The notes under the pieces: model-generated | Told to the model about the DNA's origin: nothing | The model's input: only the letters and a program-made list of their open reading frames with translations | Databases searched by the model: none | Part shown: one piece after another, positions 63,442-64,000 of the stretch | Numbering within the stretch: the first letter of the stretch is position 1 | Layout of the letters: each line of letters starts with the position of its first letter | Translations under genes and position numbers: made by a program | Source: Paenibacillus sp. JCM 10914 | Lineage (GTDB): Bacteria > Bacillota > Bacilli > Paenibacillales > Paenibacillaceae | Reading direction: 5' to 3' | Assembly: GCF_001315105.1 (NCBI RefSeq) | Contig: NZ_BAZR01000005.1 | Span: 1 to 64,000, forward strand | DNA length: 64,000 bases

Positions 63442-64000
63442 GTGCGAAGAAGAAAGTAGATACGCTTCCCGTTTTTTCATTTGGCAAACGCAGAGGCGCT
63501 TCCGTTTGGCTGGATCGTGTCTTTACAGGGTTGGTATGGGGTGTAGGCGTCGCTGTTATTGTATTCATCGTCGGCCTGTTGTTCCTGCTGCTCGAGAAAG
63601 GATTGCCGCAGTTAAGCTGGAGCTTCCTGTACGGGCTCCCGAGCGAGATCGAGGAAGGCGGCGGGATTGGACCGGCACTCTTCAATTCCTTCTATGTACT
63701 GTTGATCTCGCTGCTTATCGCGATTCCGATTGGCATGGCCGCCGGCATCTACTTGGCGGAGTTCGCCCCGAACAACAAGCTGATCGAGGTAGTCCGCATA
63801 TGCGTAGAAGGCTTGTCGTCCGTGCCGTCCATCATCTTCGGATTGTTTGGAATCGCTTTGTTTGTGGAGTTTTTTGAAATCGGACTTACAATTCTGGGCG
63901 CCGGCATCAGCTTGGCCTTCCTCAACCTGCCCGTGCTGACCCGAGTGACGGAGGAATCGATCAGGGCTGTACCGGCCCAGCTTCGGAACGGTTCCTTTGC
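63438..64000 (+). CDS. pstA: phosphate ABC transporter permease PstA (partial, runs off the window)
   Basis: Open to the window end; 187 codons are visible. Overlaps pstC by four bases. Basic N-terminus (MSAKKKVDTL), TM1 (VWGVGVAVIVFIVGLLFLLL), then GGGIGPALFNSFYVLLISLL, PIGMAAGIYLAEFAPNN, GLSSVPSIIFGLFGIALF and the start of the coupling motif (LTRVTEESIRAVPAQLRNGSF), all as in PstA. The full protein is normally about 280-300 residues. pstB and perhaps phoU probably follow outside the window. Confidence 0.9.
   Translation, partial: MSAKKKVDTLPVFSFGKRRGASVWLDRVFTGLVWGVGVAVIVFIVGLLFLLLEKGLPQLSWSFLYGLPSEIEEGGGIGPALFNSFYVLLISLLIAIPIGMAAGIYLAEFAPNNKLIEVVRICVEGLSSVPSIIFGLFGIALFVEFFEIGLTILGAGISLAFLNLPVLTRVTEESIRAVPAQLRNGSF

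Noticed and set aside
1..64000. CRISPR arrays, tRNA or rRNA genes, insertion sequences
   Set aside because: No regularly spaced direct repeats with unique spacers, no cloverleaf or rRNA sequence, and no transposase motifs were seen on either strand.

Overview
The window looks like part of a Paenibacillus chromosome (Bacillota; species not resolved). Evidence: four secreted proteins end in S-layer homology (SLH) repeats; there is a multimodular SLH-anchored GH10 xylanase beside a YesM/YesN two-component system, Lpl-type sugar ABC transporter and intracellular GH10 xylanase; there is an operon matching Bacillus subtilis ydjF-ydjG-ydjH-ydjI; Shine-Dalgarno sites are strong AGGAGG types and promoters are Gram-positive sigma-A types. 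No rRNA, tRNA, CRISPR array, insertion sequence or prophage was recognised.

Layout. 1-6600: ung, an orphan response regulator, a large SLH/Fn3 surface protein and a small membrane protein. 6600-11780: a minus-strand four-carbon sugar-acid catabolic operon (PdxA2-type dehydrogenase, DUF1537 kinase, KdgT-type permease) with a PrpR_N-type regulator. 12030-17230: an MscS channel and a TetR-controlled FtsX-type ABC exporter. 17320-29730: the xylan locus, with the cell-surface xylanase divergent from yesMN-lplA-lplB-lplC-xynA2. 29780-34350: small genes, an MBL-fold lipoprotein, an SGNH esterase, cold-shock genes and one unrecognised gene. 34590-38610: PspA/YdjGHI envelope-stress operon. 38900-43730: a BMP-family nucleoside ABC importer. 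44680-50955: a giant SLH-anchored nuclease/5'-nucleotidase. 51066-52540: an ECF sigma factor with its putative anti-sigma partner. 52690-59820: GH20 hexosaminidase, VOC protein and an SLH pullulanase. 59940-64000: a putatively PhoP-controlled block with a Cu-amine-oxidase-N/propeller protein followed by pstS-pstC-pstA (pstA runs off the end).

How it fits together. The organism appears to display polymer-degrading enzymes (xylanase, pullulanase, nuclease/nucleotidase) on its S-layer and to import the products with neighbouring transporters (Lpl for xylo-oligosaccharides, BMP/Nup for nucleosides, Pst for phosphate). Matches to the CcpA cre consensus lie at the promoters of the sugar-acid, xylan and pullulan genes, which suggests shared catabolite repression.

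Sequence quality. Seven otherwise well-conserved genes contain single- or double-base indels (ten events in 64 kb, nearly all losses of a base in a short homopolymer). Restoring the frame gives full-family-length proteins every time, so I read them mainly as residual sequencing or assembly errors. These genes are therefore listed as full-length CDSs with the shift described.
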